A DNA stretch of 18,003 bases from CAYRMN01 sp964425575 (GTDB taxonomy: Bacteria; Patescibacteriota; Patescibacteriia; 2-12-FULL-60-25): the NCBI GenBank assembly GCA_964425575.1, contig CAYRMN010000024.1, forward strand, positions 1-18,003. The letters are read 5' to 3'. The notes beneath the pieces were generated by a model. The model made no database searches. It saw only the letters and a program-made list of their open reading frames with translations, and was not told the origin of the DNA. How positions within the stretch are numbered: position 1 is the stretch's first letter; each line of letters opens with the position of its first letter. Position numbers and translations under genes: made by a program. Positions 15,722-18,003 of the stretch are shown here, piece after piece.

Positions 15722-15750
15722 AAAAAACAGATCTCGCCGATCTGTTTTTT
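15722..15750 (+). terminator. Rho-independent terminator after the 316-aa protein gene
   Basis: A perfect 12-bp stem, AAAAAACAGATC (15722-15733) and GATCTGTTTTTT (15739-15750), with loop TCGCC. It starts nine bases after the stop codon and ends in six Ts; it could also work on the opposite strand. Confidence 0.92.
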
Positions 15751-15799
15751 GGTTTTTGCATCATGAATTTGCACCTTTTCTTATCTCAAAGAATCACCC

Positions 15800-15827
15800 T
15801 CGACAAAAACGTTCGGCCTGTTATCCT
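15800..15827 (+). promoter_or_regulatory. Promoter of the 382-aa gene
   Basis: TCGACA (15800-15805), a 16-base spacer, then TGT-TATCCT (hexamer 15822-15827). The ATG at 15837 is nine bases after the -10, predicting a leader of only a few bases. This supports 15837 over the TTG at 15756, which lies inside the terminator region. Confidence 0.5.
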
Positions 15828-15836
15828 TGTTCGTGC

Positions 15837-16985
15837 ATGAGCGATCCCGTTCTCTTTGACTCTTCCCCATCGGGGGGCGTGATTCTGGCATATGGAGAGT
15901 CCTCAACAATGCCGCGACGATCACGGGCTTTTTTTGTTGGTGTTGGCATACTCATTTTTTTGACCGCATTCCTCATTGCAACTCTCGCCTGGGTGCTCAC
16001 GACCCGCATTCCAGTTCCACGCAATACTCTCCTCATTGCCTATGTGCGGCCAGGCGCTGCCCTGCCTGATTGGACCCCACATCTTTGGAAAGAAACGCAA
16101 ATTCGCGCTCGACCATTTCCTGTATTTGTAGGCCTTCAATTCAATAACTCCGGCGAGATTATGCCATTTGCCATCATGCGTTCTGGCTTACGCTGGCAAA
16201 ATCTCTCCCCCTCGTCTGAAGATCAGCCTACTCACCTGCTCGCACTCAGCGCTTCTTGGAGTGATTATTTTCAACCAGTTTGGCTCCAGGTTTGGCCAAC
16301 CGCAATCAATGAGTTGATGAATGCTACCTCCTCTTCGTCAAACGTTAATGAAGCACATATAGGTGGCCCCATTACTGATCATGTGTGGCGTACGAATGGC
16401 TCAGTACAGCATATTGCGAATCTATCTCATCTGCCACAACTTGGACCAAATAGTCTTGATCTTCAATATTTTCCAGACCTTTGGCCGCTGCTACAGAATC
16501 TTTTTCGTACAAAAGGAGTTACGCCTGTATTGCCAACCCCACCCACTCGAGTTGCTTGGGCAGAAAATGAGCAGGGTGATATTTCTATAGGCTTTCAATT
16601 TAATGAGCTCTTAAGCAGCACAACCAAGGCTGAGTTAGCTGGCAGCTTTGGCTTAACCGAGAGAAAACCATACACATTGCCAGATAATACCGTTCTGATG
16701 GAACGTCGCCTTCCGTACGATCTGTTTCAAACTTCAACGACCACAGAATGGGCGTTGGCAGAAAATAAAAAACTTATTTTCTCTGAAAATCAGGTTATTT
16801 TTGGCCAACCTGACCTACTTATCCCAGCACCACCTCTTCCCGCAGTGTGCCAAGGAACACGCATTGGAGCTTTTGATACGAAGACGCTTGCGTCTATTAG
16901 ACAAGCATTTCAGCTCCAGTCTGAAGTCGACATCCCTCGACTGATTCTTGTAGAGAAAAATGGAGAGCTTCGTGTCTGTTGGTAG
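15837..16985 (+). CDS. Membrane-anchored protein with large exported domain, 382 aa
   Basis: Not recognised. The frame opens at a TTG (15756), but that lies close after a terminator. The ATG at 15837 sits directly behind a promoter, so it is preferred. A 30-residue N-terminus ends in PRRSR, followed by one transmembrane helix at about 31-56. The positive-inside rule puts the remaining 325 residues outside the cytoplasm. That part has many tryptophans and prolines, regularly spaced beta-like stretches, and few cysteines. No catalytic motif was seen. It is the last protein gene in the window; the DnaA-box-like cluster begins nine bases after its stop, with no terminator visible between them. 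Confidence 0.75.
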   Translation: MSDPVLFDSSPSGGVILAYGESSTMPRRSRAFFVGVGILIFLTAFLIATLAWVLTTRIPVPRNTLLIAYVRPGAALPDWTPHLWKETQIRARPFPVFVGLQFNNSGEIMPFAIMRSGLRWQNLSPSSEDQPTHLLALSASWSDYFQPVWLQVWPTAINELMNATSSSSNVNEAHIGGPITDHVWRTNGSVQHIANLSHLPQLGPNSLDLQYFPDLWPLLQNLFRTKGVTPVLPTPPTRVAWAENEQGDISIGFQFNELLSSTTKAELAGSFGLTERKPYTLPDNTVLMERRLPYDLFQTSTTTEWALAENKKLIFSENQVIFGQPDLLIPAPPLPAVCQGTRIGAFDTKTLASIRQAFQLQSEVDIPRLILVEKNGELRVCW

Positions 16986-16993
16986 TTTTATAC

Positions 16994-17036
16994 TTATCCC
17001 CAGATATATGCACAATATCCACAAGACTGTGGATAA
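16994..17036. promoter_or_regulatory. Cluster of three DnaA-box-like 9-mers
   Basis: TTATCCCCA (16994-17002) and ATATCCACA (17015-17023) are one-mismatch boxes on plus. TGTGGATAA (17028-17036) is a perfect box (TTATCCACA) on minus. The last two form an 8-bp inverted repeat around AGAC. A/T-rich sequence lies on both sides. This could be part of a replication origin, a DnaA-titrating site or a DnaA-controlled promoter. No dnaA or dnaN gene is in the window, so an origin call is not justified. Confidence 0.5.
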
Positions 17037-17085
17037 CATAAAAATAGCTGTACTTAGACCTGCTTTTGCCTATTTACCCCTACCA

Positions 17086-17114
17086 TTGATGCAACCATCA
17101 AAAAACGATACACT
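17086..17114 (+). promoter_or_regulatory. Possible plus-strand promoter beside the structured region
   Basis: TTGATG (17086-17091), a 17-base spacer, then TACACT (17109-17114). If used, it would transcribe the structured region on the plus strand from about 17121. In that case the weak hairpin AGG-CGC/GCG-CCT followed by TTTT (17778-17797) could end it. This is the alternative to the minus-strand reading. Confidence 0.3.
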
Positions 17115-17790
17115 TGATATGCGCATGAGTTGCAAAGCCATGTGCAGCACCTTCCAGTTTCTGCCTTTCTGATTCAATAGCTCCGACGGGAGCTTCAAAC
17201 CCTACGGCTTTGCCTAGTGGTTATCAGAAAAGCAGAGCGTCATCGTTCTTTGAGAAGTGGAGACATTAGTCTCCACGCAGCACAGCCGCACAGCGCGGCA
17301 CAACTCTCCACATACCAGTTCGGCAAGAACTCGGTATGGAATCGCCCAAGCGGCGTGATTACCTGGCATTCGCTCTTTCACATGCTATCGAGGCCGTTCC
17401 TCATATAGGGCATTGTTCGTTCGCACCTTTGTGCCTGTTAGCCCTATACGAAACGGTTTCGCGCGTTTACTAGACCCTAGAGTCTTGCCATTTTTTCGGC
17501 AAGCAAGAAACCAAAAAACAAAACCGAAAAAAATATTCGGTGTACTCTCACTCCTCACGGAGCTCGGCGATCTTCTGATCACCTTTGAGACAACACCAGG
17601 GTTTGGTTGACGAAGCACACTTACGGCCCGCACAAGCAGTGTCGCAGGCTCATATCAGATCTCGGCTGATGCAGACGGTTTACGTCGCATGAGTCGTCCG
17701 GCTCCATGCTTGCCGGAACACTGATATGAACCACGATCTGCGTCGAGGCCTAAGGCCGCGACGCTACATGCTTCTGCAGGGCGCACCGCG
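17100..17790 (-). ncRNA. Candidate large structured non-coding RNA (about 690 nt), class unknown
   Basis: No convincing protein gene covers this stretch, yet it is full of paired segments. The ends close on each other: 17130-17144 pairs with 17765-17779 (about 13 bp with two single-base bulges), extended by TGCGC (17120-17124) with GCGCA (17781-17785). Inside are a three-way junction closed by 17161-17173/17223-17235 with arms 17179-17194 and 17198-17222, and a second one closed by 17647-17658/17721-17732 with arms 17669-17690 and 17698-17716. Further hairpins lie at 17257-17276, 17311-17338, 17404-17448 (with an inner one at 17423-17434), 17484-17503, 17524-17540 and 17740-17764. The minus strand is favoured: two C.A mismatches on plus become G.U pairs, loops become A-rich, and TGG-TATTCA (17805-17797) can serve as -10. 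Six Ts at 17105-17100 may mark the 3' end. I could not match it to tmRNA, RNase P RNA, SRP RNA or group II introns. Confidence 0.5.
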
Positions 17791-17796
17791 GCCTTT

Positions 17797-17805
17797 TGAA
17801 TACCA
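17797..17805 (-). promoter_or_regulatory. Possible extended -10 of the structured RNA
   Basis: On the minus strand TGG-TATTCA (17805-17797) would place the transcript start near 17790, just outside the closing helix. The upstream A/T-rich palindrome arm could act as an UP-like element. No -35 is recognisable, and TATTCA is an imperfect hexamer. Confidence 0.3.
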
Positions 17806-17807
17806 AC

Positions 17808-17925
17808 GACTTTTTAAAAAAGGCGATCTACTCGATCTTCGCTGCGTCGCTCACTCACCGTAGCGCTGCTACGCCTCGCGAACTCCTGGCTCCAGATCTT
17901 CGTACCTCATCCTTTTTAAAAAGTC
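17808..17925. repeat. Palindrome-ended repeat element, about 118 bp
   Basis: GACTTTTTAAAAAAGG (17808-17823) and CCTTTTTAAAAAGTC (17911-17925) are inverted copies differing by one A. Inside, GATCT/AGATC (17825-17829, 17894-17898) and GTAGC/GCTAC (17860-17872) also pair. The core is rich in TCGCT and GCTGCG words, like the element at 4162-4221. It looks like a non-coding palindromic mobile or REP/MITE-type unit. The remaining bases to 18003 show nothing further that I can name. Confidence 0.6.
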
Positions 17926-18003
17926 TTGAAATCATTTAAAACAACCCTACAGACCTTGCCCATTTTCATAATCAACGTTAAACTGTCTGAAAGATATTTC
18001 TCT

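Noticed and set aside
15756..15836. TTG start at 15756 for the last protein gene
   Set aside because: It lies next to the terminator of the preceding gene, and a promoter with a matching short leader precedes the ATG at 15837.
16994..17036. Calling this oriC
   Set aside because: Only three boxes, no dnaA or dnaN in the window, and no skew information. It is kept as a DnaA-box cluster.
17385..17633. Open frames of 62-82 codons on both strands inside the gene-free region
   Set aside because: They overlap each other and strong helices, have no RBS or promoter, and their translations look random. The base-pairing pattern explains the sequence better.
17100..17790. RNase P RNA, tmRNA or group II intron as the identity of the structured region
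   Set aside because: I saw no GAGGAAAGTCC or ACAGAA-type RNase P blocks, no CCA-ending tRNA-like domain or tag reading frame, and no domain V signature on either strand. A covariance-model search would be decisive.
1..18003. CRISPR arrays, tRNA genes and insertion sequences with transposase
   Set aside because: I looked for regularly spaced direct repeats, T-loop plus acceptor patterns and DDE/HUH protein motifs, and found none.

Overview
The window is an 18-kb piece of a bacterial chromosome. A run of ten Ns inside a gene points to a scaffolded, probably metagenome-derived assembly. Gene content and style suggest the Candidate Phyla Radiation (Patescibacteria). The signs are a CofE-like (F420-0:gamma-glutamyl ligase family) protein with no sign of F420 biology, a DUF916-like anchor beside a giant fibronectin-III surface protein, few Shine-Dalgarno sites, and very short leaders behind a TGCTATnCT-type extended -10. 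TGA is used as a stop, which argues against Gracilibacteria or Absconditabacteria. This placement is an inference; no rRNA gene is present to settle it.

Layout. Positions 61-591 hold a hypothetical gene (+). Positions 614-5135 hold two minus-strand envelope genes: a DUF916-like membrane-anchored protein, then a protein of about 1160 residues with fibronectin-III and carboxypeptidase-regulatory-like domains. Palindromes lie between them. A 32-bp divergent promoter region leads to a small membrane protein and a histidine phosphatase, followed by an RlmI-like rRNA methyltransferase (+). Converging on that is a small SAM methyltransferase (-). Next come a CofE-like gene, an inverted pair of dispersed repeats, recQ, and a 102-residue unknown.

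Positions 11441-14668 are an RNA-metabolism block: rpsO, a NYN-domain putative nuclease, and pnp. The order rpsO-pnp is classical, and the NYN gene sits inside it. Two anchored exported proteins follow, each preceded by a clear terminator.

The last kilobase (16986-18003) has no convincing protein gene. It begins with three DnaA-box-like 9-mers in 43 bp. Then comes a stretch of about 690 bp in which the two ends pair with each other and at least ten further helices form, including two three-way junctions. I read this as a large structured non-coding RNA of a class I do not recognise, more likely on the minus strand. It is followed by a palindrome-ended repeat element of about 118 bp. The RNA is the strongest candidate for something undescribed here.
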